From: Eutreptiella sp. 'Long Island Sound 2002'
Taxonomy: Eukaryota; Euglenozoa; Euglenophyceae; Eutreptiales; Eutreptiaceae
Reading direction: 5' to 3'
Assembly (NCBI GenBank): GCA_964036045.1
Contig: OZ038380.1
Coordinates: forward strand, 66,783,591 to 66,847,590
Length of the DNA stretch: 64,000 nucleotides
Position 1 is the stretch's first letter; the number at the start of each line of letters is the position of its first letter. The translations under genes were made by a program, and so were the position numbers. Shown here one piece after another: positions 20,874-31,927 of the stretch. The notes beneath the pieces are model-generated. The model saw nothing but the letters and a program-made list of their open reading frames with translations, was not told the DNA's origin and made no database searches.

Positions 20874-23800
20874 GGCGTCGGTTGTGGAAGAGGGGGTGTT
20901 CTCCTCGGCCTCAACGTCGTTGACGCCCTTCTTTCTTCCCCCTTTACCTCCTCCTTTACCCTTCTTGTCCTTGTCCTTGTTCTGGTCATTCTGGTTGCTC
21001 TCCTTGTTCTTGTTGTCCGACCTGGGGACCCAGTTCCGCTTGATCTCCTGGATCTCCTTGGCCAACTCGGTCCCCACCGACGACATCAGCTTGGCCAGCT
21101 CGTCCTTGTCGACCTCCATTTTGGCTTCCCGGATACCCGCGGGCGCACGCTTCTTCGACCTGTGCGCCTTCTTGTAAGCCTCCGTGTCGGCCTTGTGGAC
21201 GGGGCATGTTCGGTGGTCATGGTTGAAGCCTTTCTTCCTCCCATAACACACGAAACAGCCCTGAGGGTGAGCTCGTATGAACTCCCCAAAGGACAGCGGA
21301 GGGTCGCCAATGCGGCGAGGATCCCTCTTCTCCTGCTTCCTCCAACCCTGCTGCAGGGGCTTCCAGTTTCCCGGCTTGCTCCCCGTGTTCAGGTTCTTGG
21401 CCACGAAGGCACAAACGGCCACTTCGGCGGGCTCATCGTCGTCGTCATCGTCGACGAGAGTCTCATCGCCGCCGGCTCCCGCTGGGTCCATGGCAGATTC
21501 CCCGCCAGGTCCCTCGCCAACGTAGTTGACGTCGCGGTCGCCGGGCCTCAACCCGCGGGTGTGGTGGAGGTTTCGGTACTCCTTGAGTACTTCCTCGCCA
21601 ACCCACTCCAGGATCTCGTCGCAGCTCATCCGCGCCGGGATGGGCTGCAGACGGATGGTCTGGCCGCTCAACTCACAATCGTCAAGGCGCCACATCGCGG
21701 TCTTCTCGCGATCGCCCGAGACGGTGATGAGAAGAGCGTTCCGCAGGGAGTGCCGTTTGACATCCCGGGCCACGTTCTCCTTCGCCCAAGACACAACGTT
21801 CGTATGATACTCCTTGGGGAGCATCATTTTGACCGTGTGGTTGGACTTGGCCCTCTTGGATTCCTCCTTGGTGACCCTCTTGATCCATGCTTCCGGCAGC
21901 ATGGAGAGCAGGCGAGCCTGCTCGTCACCCTCGTTCCAGTCCTCCACATTGCGGCGGAAGAGGGTGTATTTCCCACGGAAGTCACGCCAGTCCCGTAGGC
22001 GGATCTCCCGTCCATCATGCTCAAGCTTGATGGACTTCCAGCGCTTGGCAGCCACCTGCGGAGCGTCCACCCGCTCCTGCTCGTTGAGCCACTTCTTGGC
22101 GTCCTTGAGGGTCTTGATTTTCCCCTCCTTGGTCGCCACGAAGTATAGCTCGCCGAGCACTTCCGGCAGGCGGTACCTGAACCGTTTGAAGACATATCTC
22201 TCCGCATCCGCGGGAGGTAGGTCTTCAGTGACGGTCAGCCCCCAATCGTCCGGCTTCTCCAAGAAGCGGTCGAGGTTGAGGGGGTTGCCATCGTACATGG
22301 GGGGCTTGATGTCCTTCAAGTCTTCCCACACGGCGGCGTCCGCGGCCTTAGAGACCATGAACGCCGGCCGCGAGGTCGACCGAGGTTCCCATCGGCCTCG
22401 CCCACGGACTCCCACGGCCGCCACGTCCATCTCCTCCATGGAGTCCCTGTGGCTACGCCGCGGTTCCTCCACGTACGCTGAACCAAAATGTTCACGCCGT
22501 ACTGCATCCATGTACGCATCCTCATCACGGCGCCGGCGGCTGGGTTCAGCGGCCTCCCGTCGTACACCACGCGGCGGGCTGATGTCGAACTCCTCCAGGT
22601 CCAGGTCAAGGTCCAGGTCCTCACCTTCGCCGACATCCCACTCCACGTCTCCTCTGGGGACCTCATCCCTGAGTCCACCATAACGTCCTCCAGCCCTGGG
22701 GATTGGCACCGGGGCTGGTGGCGGGCGTCGGGGGCGTACAGGCGTCCGCGGTGGAGCACGGCAGTTGTGGTAGTCCGCGCTGAGCCACTCATCGCGCCAT
22801 TCCTCACTGCCACTGCCGGGCGGCACGCGCTCGTTGCGGCGGCCCGCGCTGTGGTGAGAGGGGGCGGAGAGAGAGGGGGCACTGGCGCTGGGGCGACTCC
22901 TGGGGGCTCTGCCGGGGGCGTGGGGTCTGCCTGGACCTGGTCCGGGTCCCCAGCTGTCGTCCGACGAGCCAGACTCCAGGGGTGGGTGGTCGCTGCCGAT
23001 GTTCCCACGGGCTTCCAGCGCGTCCAGCCTCTCCTGCAGGACGCTGACGACGTTGGTCAGCGACTTGGTCTCGGCCCTGGCGATGTCCAGGTCCTTCTGC
23101 GCGCGCGCGGCGACCCCGGAGATGCGAGCCATCTCGACCTTGCCCGTGTCTACCTCGCACTCGAGGGCAAAGACCCTCCTGCGGAGGTAGACAATCCACC
23201 GCCAGGTGGAATCCGGGTCGCCGTTCCCTGGTGGGTCGTCGGGGTCCCCAGGGGGTCCTCCAGGAGGGCCTCTGCCGGGTCTGCCCGGTCCAGGGGGTCC
23301 TCCCCCGCCCGGTGGTCCACCTCCAGGGGGTCCACTTGGTGGGCGTCCTCCAGGGGGTCCTGATGGTCCTCCGCCAGGGGGTCCCGGTGGGTCTCCGCCC
23401 GGTCGCCTCGGTGGGTCCGAGGATGGGCGCTTCCTCGTGATGCCAAACTCCATGTCGTCATCCTCGTCCATGTCGCCCCACCTGGGCGTCTCGGTCACGG
23501 AGGACTCCGAGCTCCGGTAGGGAGGAGGGGGATCCTCATCCTCACCTTCCGGTTCCATCGGGACATCTCCGCCGCCTCCGCCCGTCCAAGCCACCACTTG
23601 GCGATGTCGACGGCCTCGTTCATCCCCGTCACTGGCGGTGAAGAAGGGGTCACTGTCGTGGGGGTGCCCACCCGCAGGCCTCCGCGGCCTCTCGGGGGTC
23701 TTCCCCTTGCCCTTCCTCCGCCGACGGGCGGTGGTGCCACCGCTCCCACTGCTGCCATTGTCGGCCTCATCCAGCGCCATCTTGGAGGAGGCGTCCCCTT

Positions 23801-25202
23801 CGAAAAGCTTTCGAAGGGTCTCCACCCGTGATGCTCCCGGGGGAGTCTCGCGGCGGAGTTTGGCCTCTGCCTCCTCCATTGCGGCGGCGGTGGCTGCGGC
23901 AGCTCGCGCCTCGGCTTCCTCCCGAGCACAAGCCGCCTCGGCTTCCCGGGCCTGCAGCAGCCGCGCCTTCTGCGCTTCCAACGCTGCCAGCTCCGCCTCC
24001 GTCTTGGCCTTCTCCTCAGCGACCTTCCGTCGCGCGGCCTCGATGGCTTCCTTCTTGGCGGCGTCCTCCTGGGCCTTAGCCGTCGCTTCGGCGTGGGCCC
24101 TTTCCTCCGCCTCCTTCTTTGCCCTCTCCTGGGCAAGCGCCTCTTCCAGCGCCTTCACCTCGGCCTCCTTGCAGGCAATGGCCTCCTGCGTCAGGCGGGC
24201 TTCCGCGTCGGCTGCCGCCAACTCACCGTTGACCTGGGCAGTCGCTGCCCCATGGGCGGCCACGGCCGTGAGTCCGGCCGCAATGGCCGCCACGGTCTGG
24301 GCGTGGATGGCCATGCCATGCGCCCACTGCGCAGCCTCCCCCTGGGCGATGCCGGTGGCGCCCTCCACGGCAGCACTGTACTGCCTGGCCCGTTGCCGGG
24401 CAACCCGACGGTTGCAGGGCACCCCACAGGCGCGCTCACATGCGCGCGCCACGTCCCTTTCGGGAGCGACGCTGCTGCTGGAGCTGGCCTGGTCGGCCGG
24501 CATCCTCCCGCGGTGGGCCGACTCCACGTCGCTGCTGGGGCCTGCTGGGGCCTGCCGGGCCCACAGGAGCAGCGGACGGGACTTGCCCTGGGTCTGCTTG
24601 GCGACTTGGATGTAGTCGCCAAGGGTGGTGGAGCCGGGGTGGTGACCACCATTGGCCCGTGGGGGACTGGGGGCTGGGGTTCCGCCCTTGGCGCCTTGGG
24701 CGGCTTCGGCGGCCAGGGACTCCTGGTACTCCCGCCACTTCCGGTCCCTCTTCCTGTCCCCGGCGGACCGCTTCTCCGTCCCCGGAGACGCGCTGCTGCT
24801 GCCCTGCAGCCTGCGCTCGCTCCCCGGTTCCGGGAACTTCCTCTCGATCAAGTCCCACAGGGAGACGTTGATCGAGGCGCCCGACGGGTAGGCGTTGGGG
24901 TCCTCGTCCTCCTCAATCCCGTCGGGGCGCAGCCCTTCGCCGGGCCTGTCCGGCCGGGTCCACGTCCTCCAGCGCTTGCGGCGGAAGCGGTACTCGTACC
25001 CTTCCGCCCGCAGCCACTCCTCCACTTCCCGCAGGCGATCCTCCCCCATGTCCTCGCGGAGCTCGAAGCTCCCGGGCATGCCGCCTTTGCACTGGGGATT
25101 GCTGTAGCGGTACTGCTGGTCCCACAGCAATCCGCGCAGCAGGCGCGCCACATGGCGGTCGGGCTGCGGCCACCTCCGACCCGCTTCTTGCCAATTCACC
25201 AT
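20868..25202 (-). CDS. gag: Gag polyprotein of element B, oversized
   Basis: 1444 codons from the first in-frame ATG at 25202, in a strong context (GCCATGG), to TAG at 20868-20870. The frame is open upstream to about 25244 only through a GTG, so the ATG is preferred. Layout: an N-terminal ~150 residues with aromatic and basic residues; an Ala/Glu/Lys-rich predicted coiled coil (about 330-445); a collagen-like Gly-Pro-rich stretch (about 594-660); an acidic DLDLDLDLEEFD segment near 860; a retrotransposon Gag-type helical domain (about 960-1240, containing PPMYDGN and LRDWRDFRGKY); a Cys-His zinc knuckle near 1315 with spacing CX2CX8HX4C; and a Lys/Asn-rich tail. Typical Ty3 Gag proteins are about 300-500 residues, so roughly 900 residues at the N-terminus are extra. 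It would form the particle and package RNA; the role of the extension is unknown. Confidence 0.93.
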   Translation of the reverse strand: MVNWQEAGRRWPQPDRHVARLLRGLLWDQQYRYSNPQCKGGMPGSFELREDMGEDRLREVEEWLRAEGYEYRFRRKRWRTWTRPDRPGEGLRPDGIEEDEDPNAYPSGASINVSLWDLIERKFPEPGSERRLQGSSSASPGTEKRSAGDRKRDRKWREYQESLAAEAAQGAKGGTPAPSPPRANGGHHPGSTTLGDYIQVAKQTQGKSRPLLLWARQAPAGPSSDVESAHRGRMPADQASSSSSVAPERDVARACERACGVPCNRRVARQRARQYSAAVEGATGIAQGEAAQWAHGMAIHAQTVAAIAAGLTAVAAHGAATAQVNGELAAADAEARLTQEAIACKEAEVKALEEALAQERAKKEAEERAHAEATAKAQEDAAKKEAIEAARRKVAEEKAKTEAELAALEAQKARLLQAREAEAACAREEAEARAAAATAAAMEEAEAKLRRETPPGASRVETLRKLFEGDASSKMALDEADNGSSGSGGTTARRRRKGKGKTPERPRRPAGGHPHDSDPFFTASDGDERGRRHRQVVAWTGGGGGDVPMEPEGEDEDPPPPYRSSESSVTETPRWGDMDEDDDMEFGITRKRPSSDPPRRPGGDPPGPPGGGPSGPPGGRPPSGPPGGGPPGGGGPPGPGRPGRGPPGGPPGDPDDPPGNGDPDSTWRWIVYLRRRVFALECEVDTGKVEMARISGVAARAQKDLDIARAETKSLTNVVSVLQERLDALEARGNIGSDHPPLESGSSDDSWGPGPGPGRPHAPGRAPRSRPSASAPSLSAPSHHSAGRRNERVPPGSGSEEWRDEWLSADYHNCRAPPRTPVRPRRPPPAPVPIPRAGGRYGGLRDEVPRGDVEWDVGEGEDLDLDLDLEEFDISPPRGVRREAAEPSRRRRDEDAYMDAVRREHFGSAYVEEPRRSHRDSMEEMDVAAVGVRGRGRWEPRSTSRPAFMVSKAADAAVWEDLKDIKPPMYDGNPLNLDRFLEKPDDWGLTVTEDLPPADAERYVFKRFRYRLPEVLGELYFVATKEGKIKTLKDAKKWLNEQERVDAPQVAAKRWKSIKLEHDGREIRLRDWRDFRGKYTLFRRNVEDWNEGDEQARLLSMLPEAWIKRVTKEESKRAKSNHTVKMMLPKEYHTNVVSWAKENVARDVKRHSLRNALLITVSGDREKTAMWRLDDCELSGQTIRLQPIPARMSCDEILEWVGEEVLKEYRNLHHTRGLRPGDRDVNYVGEGPGGESAMDPAGAGGDETLVDDDDDDEPAEVAVCAFVAKNLNTGSKPGNWKPLQQGWRKQEKRDPRRIGDPPLSFGEFIRAHPQGCFVCYGRKKGFNHDHRTCPVHKADTEAYKKAHRSKKRAPAGIREAKMEVDKDELAKLMSSVGTELAKEIQEIKRNWVPRSDNKNKESNQNDQNKDKDKKGKGGGKGGRKKGVNDVEAEENTPSSTTDAP

Positions 25203-25653
25203 GGCAGCGGGGGCGTAGTTGATCTTGAGGTCCTTGACGTGCACTCGTTCAACTCAACGAACTGGTTGTGGTTGTTGAGGAGGGTGCTGTAGCACTGGAT
25301 TGGGCGTGCGGCTGGTGCTGGTCAGCCGGTGGTTGTGGAGGTGGTTGAAGCGGCCTTGCTGGTCGGCCGATGGGACTCCGGGTCGGCCGATGGGGCTGAT
25401 GCAGGAGTCCTGGTCTGTGCACCTGTTTCACGGCTGCTGCGCGGTCAAGGCAAAGCTCTGGACGGCGCTGCTGGCTCCGTGACGAACTCGGCGCTGTCGC
25501 TGAGTGGCGCTGCGAGCTGCTGCGCTGCGCTGCGAGACGCTGCGCTGCGCTGCGAGCTGCGAGCTGCGCCGCGCTGCTGCGACGCGCTGCTCGGGGTTGG
25601 TGGCCCCGAGTGGCACGCGAGGGCTGGGTAACCCCGCGGCGGTGAAACGCTTT
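25203..25653 (-). other. 5' leader of element B between LTR and gag
   Basis: 451 bp. On the minus strand it begins AAAGCGTTTCACCGCC directly after the LTR. There is no TGG at the expected position, so no ordinary tRNA primer-binding site is visible. It contains a CTGCG-rich microsatellite and no ORF of note. Packaging and priming signals should lie here. Confidence 0.6.
25505..25592. repeat. GCTGC/CTGCG-type microsatellite in the leader of element B
   Basis: Imperfect tandem copies of GCTGCG and GAGCTGC units over about 85 bp. This would make the leader RNA repetitive and structured. Confidence 0.75.
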
Positions 25654-28600
25654 TGACGCGTTCCCGTGGGGGGCCGGCCACGGGACGCTGCGGTGGACAC
25701 ACGCAAGTGAGCAGGCAGGCAAAGCACTACGCTCACAAGGGCATCAATGCGTTGTCATGTGACAAAGCGTTTCAGAATCCTTGCCACTCTGCAAAGAGGG
25801 AACGAAAGTATGTACAGCAACACATCAGGATATGTACACATGGGGTTAAGACTGGACTGGGGTAAGGGCATCACAGGACCATAGACACTCAGTCCCAACT
25901 CATATCCCAATCCCAGGTCCGACCCTCTCAGTGGCTGATGGGGGCGGGGGCTCAAACACAACCCATGCCCTGCTCAGTCCGGACCCTGAAACCCTGCCAT
26001 TGGGAGAGGTGTCCCACACAGCCACATGCGAGTTCCTGGGAACCAATGCGCTCCAAGGCCAACCGACAGTGGCTCCCTATGCTCCCTTAACAGCAGGTCC
26101 CAACTCATCTCTGAGTCAGAGATATGGCCCCGCCATTATCACCTAGGAGTTGGTAGCTGAAAATGGGCTTTTTCAGCCCAAACTGAAATTAACTCAAAAT
26201 CCCCAAAATTGACCCCTCGTCCAGACCCGCCAGAGGTAGGGACGAGGTAACTGACCCTATGCCCTTCGAGTACGAACTCCCTGGAGCCCTCACCCAACCT
26301 GGTTCCCTCTGAGGTCCCGGCATCAGGGCAACACGGATGAGTCAAGTGGGGCCATGATGCCAAATTCACGAAAATTGGCGTCATTCCCACGCGTGGCTCG
26401 CCCGGCCAAGGTAAGGCCAATGGCTCAAAGGGTAGGAGGCAGGACCTAGGACTTATATCTGAGTGTACAACTTGAATTTAGGTCCGGGCTCACTATGGGC
26501 TTAGAGAAATGGGGCCGCCAATTGACCACACGGAAGGGGGAAATTGGGGTCCCAAAATTGGGTCATTTTGGCTGCTTGAAATGAGCCAAAACTCGGTGTG
26601 CTCCCAATAGTATATCTCCACGCCGGCTTGGAGATCGGATCCGCCATTCCATACGCGATCCACCGGGAGTCCAACGAAGACTCCCATGCCTTTGGCTCTC
26701 AGAGATCTCCATGCCGCTTGGCGTGGTGACGATCCCAATTGGGTCCACAAATGCCAAAATGGCAAAATTGCCCATACTCAATTTGGCCTAGCGCCTTAAC
26801 GAAGGCGGCTCCGCTTCGCCCACGTGGTGTGTGGACCATGGGGACCATTACCCATAACACCCATGTCATATATGGTCCATCAGTCCATGCGTCCGGCGTG
26901 CACGAGGGTTAGAACATAGTGCACGGCGGGCAGCAAAAGTGGAAAATTGCTCAAAATGGCCAAAAATGCTCATGGTTAAGGCAAGTGAGGCACATGCCCG
27001 ACTCGGACCGGAGTGTGCCATAGAATTGGTATCAAGTCATATTGGTCCAACATATCTTTTGGGCGTCGCCCAACTCCTCCGATATTGGGAATGGCAGGGT
27101 CGCCAAGTGAGCCCATGATTTGGGATAGTCCCAAATCGCCAACATGGCGGCCACGGCATGCCAAGCCTAAGAGGAGTTACTCGCCGGGTCCAAGATATGT
27201 TGGGCACCGAAGTATGTACCCTCATATCATACTTGGGTCATGATGTCAATTGAGCGCAACGTTGAGATACACGGTCGCCACTTGACATCATGACGGGCCA
27301 AAAATGGCAAAATTGGCACAATGACACACGAAAGTGCCTTGAAAGGTCTACAATTATATTATAATATCTCCGGCTTGGATCGTGCAATCACTTAATCCTT
27401 CTAAACACAATGACCTGACACCATTGACCTTCGATCCCACATATGTGCTCCACTTGGGGCGCCTTGAAAGGTTACGAGCGCTACTTCCCAAGTGGGCACA
27501 TGAAAATATGGAAAATTGTAAAACACACACCTTGCTCCCAGTGCATCGCTTCGGGATCACCACACAAGCTTCCCTTCACGAAGGTTAGGCATGCAATTGA
27601 CCGTAGGGAGTATGGAGAAGGGGCTTGCACAATATGAGGTCCATTGGCGGGTTCGACTTGGAGCAATGGACCCGCCAAATGGGCACGCAACACAACACAT
27701 GGCACATACCACATATTGCCCAAAAAGGTAGCTCCCACCACGATATGTCATGCCCCTCCAAGGGCATAACTTTGTGTCAATCGCTCATAAGAACTCAAGG
27801 AGAGTTCCTATGCCACACCAACACTTGCGCGCTACACTCGAAAGTTATCTTAACGCACGCAATATCATGGCCAAAGAGTTATAACGCAAACTCTACCCAA
27901 TTGACCATGATCCATTACACTAGCGCGCACGTGTGGAAACGCAAGGCATATAATGCTTCCTAAATTACGTCGGGAGTATTGTAAATACATCCCACGTTTC
28001 CTTATCGTAATTCCTCGCAAGCAACACGAGATATGACCTTCACAAGTGGCCTCACGAATCAACTTTGTTTTGCCCATATCTTTAAGACAAATGGAGGGCA
28101 GGATAAAAGGGAAGTTGATTCGTGCATACGGAAGCACGTAGGTCCACTCGAAAGAGGTCAAATCAAGTGCGGGGATGTCGAAGTCGAAAATCCGATTTCG
28201 ACATCCTGAAAAATTCGGATTAAGGTTGCGAGTATCAATTATGAAAATTGCGGAAGCATCCATGCAGTTCCTGACGACTTTGGAGCCTTCGTGACGGATA
28301 GCGTTAAAATTTCCATTATAAACAGTTAAACTGGCGGTTACGGTAAAGTCGCGAACCAACCGCCAGCAGTCAAAACAGTGAGTATCGGAACGGAAGCGTA
28401 AAAATTGACGGAAACAATATGAAAATAAAACCCTGTTGATTCCTGATATTCTGATACACAAATCTCCGCTGGCGGTGCATCGGTTGCCGATGCGGGGCTT
28501 CACGGCACGGAACACGCCGTGCCTGGGGTTAGTGGACCGGAGACCGGTTGTATGCCGTAACCTGGCCACTTCACGGCACGGAACACGCCGTGCCTGGGGT

Positions 28601-28654
28601 TAGTGGACCGGTTGTATGCCGTAACCTGGCCATGGGGTTCTGGGTACCGCTTCA
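25654..28654 (-). repeat. 5' LTR of element B (3001 bp)
   Basis: TG...CA boundaries, followed on the right by the target duplication CTAG (28655-28658). It holds the promoter of element B by position. It is nearly identical to the 3' LTR (11360-14352), which argues for a recent insertion. The stem-loops described for the A LTR are conserved: loop bases differ while the stems are kept (for example GATTTGGGA-TAG-TCCCAAATC near 27117), although two stems carry one mismatch each (near 27787 and 27868). Confidence 0.95.
27865..28569 (-). other. Open frame inside the LTR, present in all three LTR copies
   Basis: 234 codons here, 232 at 13569-14267 (minus) and 214 at 8141-8785 (plus), always in the sense direction of the element and near the start of the LTR. 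The predicted proteins align end to end, with roughly two dozen substitutions between A and B. By eye most nucleotide changes alter the amino acid, which argues against selection on a protein. It has no recognisable domain. I regard it as probably noncoding sequence that happens to stay open. Confidence 0.25.
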
Positions 28655-28658
28655 CTAG
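28655..28658. repeat. Target-site duplication of element B, right copy
   Basis: CTAG directly after the outer end of the 5' LTR, matching 11356-11359. Confidence 0.75.
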
Positions 28659-31600
28659 TGGCCCAATTTGGTTTTGGCAGATTTGCTGGCGCTGTTGCTT
28701 TCCGGAGTTCCATCTGATCACGTCGTTACGTAAAGGAAAGTAGCCAATTGCTGTACCAAATGATTGCTACTAAAGGTACGAGCCGCAATTAATGCCCGCA
28801 GCTGTAAATTGTTAATGTTTTAGGTCAATTCGTGAAGTTTTTGAAGGGTTTTGGTGCAATATGCAAGGTCTGACTGGTACTGCAGAAAGCGGTACCAGAG
28901 GGGGTTGGGGGGGAGATCAAAGGATCGCGGTCGCGCCTGGTTTTGTGCCAGCTAAGAAGAGAGAAGATCTCAGCTATTTTACGACGAAATTCAAAAGAAA
29001 TCAGACAAAAGGCTGCAAATTGTTTTATTGTGTTGATCGATGTGCTCAGATGCGTTACAGCAAAGGATGGGCATGTGAGTGGTTTGCGCAAGTAACGAAA
29101 GCCAAAAAAGACCTACAGGAAGCACGTGCCTGATTACCGCGGTCCGCAAGCCTCCCTCCCAGGTCCCGTACATCGCTGCGCTATGGGAAAAGCTGTCAAA
29201 CATGGAATGCATTGCCGCCGACTGCGTTCTCGAAGGTGCGGCTGAGTTGGAAGTGCGCCGTCAGATTCTAAGTGACGCGATTGGTCAAATCAGGTGTGCT
29301 GTGTTACCTATAATGCAGTGCTGAGGGCAGTCCACCAAAAGATAGCAAGCTGTCATGTGTCGCGCTTTTTTGCTTTTTTCACTTTGCTTTCTGCAATCGC
29401 TACGAGCCGTGTGACGTGAAGAGGGGTCCAAAGTCCTGTCTTGTTCAGGCAATGCTGACCACATGGATGGATGAGTGCGCAGATCGAATGGTGTGCTCCA
29501 CACTGTCCTAGACCAGAGATGAAGCTCAACCCATGGCGGGTCAGAGAACCAGTGTGCAGAACCCTTCTCTCCTTTTTAAGTGTCGTAAAACATGGTGTAA
29601 GCTGTTTACGCGACGCACACTTCCTTTGTTTCAAGAGGTGCTCAGACTGTTGAATCGCAGCGTGCCTTTGCTCTTTTGACCCCTCAGCAGTGGACAGAAT
29701 GTATTGATAACTGTTTGAAACCTGGTTCAGAAAAGGTTGACTACACCCCCTGTCACATCTGGAACGAGGATGACTCGGGGTTTTTATCTGCCAGTTCTCC
29801 ACTGTGCAGCAGGGTGTTTGGGTGAGGAAGGGAAGAAAAACTCTGAGTTGGCGCCGTAGCACGCAGCAGCAGCACATCACATCCATAGTTGATGTCAATG
29901 CACAGGGCCAGGCCACAAGGCCAGCACTCCTAGGGAACACCAAATAAATAGGAGAGGACATTTTCCTGTGGGCACAGTGTCCAGTGACACTGAAAGGAAC
30001 ACGTGAGGGGTGGTCTTTCCACGAAGTCAGCAGGGCAGGGCGATTGGGAGAGCCTCTCAGGCGGATTGACAGGCCTGCATCAGAATGTGCAGCCAAACCA
30101 GGGCCACGCCCAGCCTCAAAACCCAAAGCTGTGAACTGCCGAAGGGTTGAGGACCCTGCCCAACAAGCAGCCCCTGGTCCTGATGAAGCCCAGTCTTCCT
30201 CCGACGAAGGGGATGGTGCGGGAGATGCGTTTATATTTGTATCTTAGCTACCAAAGTAACTGTTAGAGTTTTTTGGGTTGCAAAGTGTTCGTCAACGCGG
30301 ACCACAGAAAAAACGTGATGCCACATGAACCCGGATCGGCCTGAAAAGTGGTGCAACCACAGTGCATTGGCAGGGCAATGAAAGGAATCGATAGCGCACA
30401 GTAGAAGGTACATCTTTGCACGACGGCCGTAAGGCTAGCACATATTTTTAGGAAAAAAGATCTGTCAAAAATTGGTTTCGGAACAAAACGTTTTTTGTGA
30501 AAATATTTTGGCGCATGAAAATCGCAATATATAGGCAGGAAAAAACATTGCTGGGGACTGACACAGTGTCCTCTTTTGGGGATGCAATACAAATAGGTGA
30601 TGCAAAGGTGTTGGCACTATGATTTGGAGTCTCACAGGCCTGAGCAAACTCATTTCCTACAAACATTCAAATTTTGCCTGATTTCTTAGCGAGAGCAAAC
30701 GAACGGAGAACTATTAGGCAGGCCCCGTAGAAGGTTGCTTGACCCAGACTTGTGTTAGGCAATCGGCTATAGGTACAACCAAGCATACCTCAATGGTGAG
30801 CCTCCCTTTAGCCTTGCCCAATCGTACAATAAACACTACTTCTTTATGTGGATGGTGTGAAAAGCTGATGGTGGTAAAGGGGTACCCAGGACCCCATGGC
30901 CCATAGGGTGAATGTCTGACCTTCCCCGTCACCCACGGCTATTCCCCTTCCTGCTTGTGGGATTAGGCTTTCTCCAGTGCTTTGGGAATCGGCATGGGAC
31001 TGATCCCGTCCCTAACCTTCCCAATCGATGAAATCAATCTGGAATTGTTATAATTAGAATCCAATGATTGAATCTTGCGGAAAACGGATTAAAATCAATT
31101 TTTCTTACCCGATTTCTTGTTGCAGTGAAATTGCCGCCCGTCGTGGCCTGTGCGCGCTTCGGCGTCGACTTTCCGTGGCTAGTTTTGTTTTGACTTTTTC
31201 TCCTGTACCTCTGAGGTCGGAAGGGAAGTTAAGGGCTGGATCTGCAGGGTATCTCATGTACTCCCATCTGGTGTAGTAACAAGATTTTTTGCCGTCGCAT
31301 CTGGGAGAAAATTGACGCGCAAGCATTTCGGTCAAACGACCGAACTCATGGTTACCATAGACCAGGAGTTCATGGGAAACTCTACATCTGCCCTCTTTGC
31401 CTTCCTCTCAGGGCCCTTTCACATGGGCATATCACTTGCTTTGAGAAGCGGTTTTTGAGGGTGTTTTGTGACACATATGGGTTTGCAAAACCGAAGTTTT
31501 TATCGTGCGCAAACGCTAACTTTGTGTACTTGTGAGCATGAACTTAAAAGACTTAACAAAATGCTCACAACACCAAAGCCTCGAGGCCATTCTTAATTTT

Positions 31601-31927
31601 GAGCTAACTCCACAATCGCTGCACAAAATTTAATTGGTACCAAAACATGGTCGTTTTAAAAGACGACCTTTCCTCTAAAATTTGGCCAAAATGGCGGTGG
31701 TGCCAAGGCCTCTTGTCAAAGCCAACGGCGAAATGAGCCTCGAACCAAAGCAATATGAGACGTAGAGACCAAGATAAACATCGTGCATAGCTTTTTTGAT
31801 GTTTCCAAGCTCGTCTACTATTCTATAAAATATTCCCTTGTGAGCAGGCACGCCATTTCTGCTTTTGGCACACGTGCCCGTGTGCAAGCATGATTGACTT
31901 GCGATCCAAGGGAGGACTTAAACCATG
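28659..31927. other. Flanking DNA between elements B and C, no recognisable gene
   Basis: About 3.3 kb of moderate GC with many stops in all frames. The longest open frame is 257 codons (29353-30126, minus); its composition (Cys/Ser/His mixed, no domain) does not look like a protein. On the plus strand two stretches could be exons: about 29110-29290, ending AATCAG before GTGTGC like a splice donor, and about 29984-30246, which ends with an acidic SSSDEGDGAGDAFIFVS tail. I see nothing to connect them. A 20-bp string at 30881-30900 matches the start of the A/B LTR with one mismatch. Confidence 0.5.

Larger units (their letters stand above)
11360..28654 (-). mobile_element. Element B: complete chromovirus-type Ty3/gypsy retrotransposon, 17.3 kb
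   Basis: On the minus strand the order is: 5' LTR (28654-25654), leader, gag (25202-20868), pol (20867-15846), a 1.5-kb 3' noncoding region, a polypurine tract, and the 3' LTR (14352-11360). Both LTRs are TG...CA and nearly identical (2993 and 3001 bp, differing mainly by two small indels). The insertion is flanked by the 4-bp direct repeat CTAG (11356-11359 and 28655-28658). Gag and pol have no frameshift or premature stop, the RT, RNase H and integrase catalytic residues are all present, and a chromodomain is complete. It therefore looks young and possibly autonomous. At 17.3 kb it is unusually large for the family, because of the LTRs and an oversized gag. Confidence 0.95.

Noticed and set aside
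24093-25292. 399-codon plus-strand frame opposite gag of element B
   Set aside because: It is a shadow of the Ala/Glu-rich coiled-coil coding sequence.
29353-30126. 257-codon minus-strand frame in the flanking DNA
   Set aside because: Composition is not protein-like, no motif is visible, and there is no sign of neighbouring exons in the same frame.
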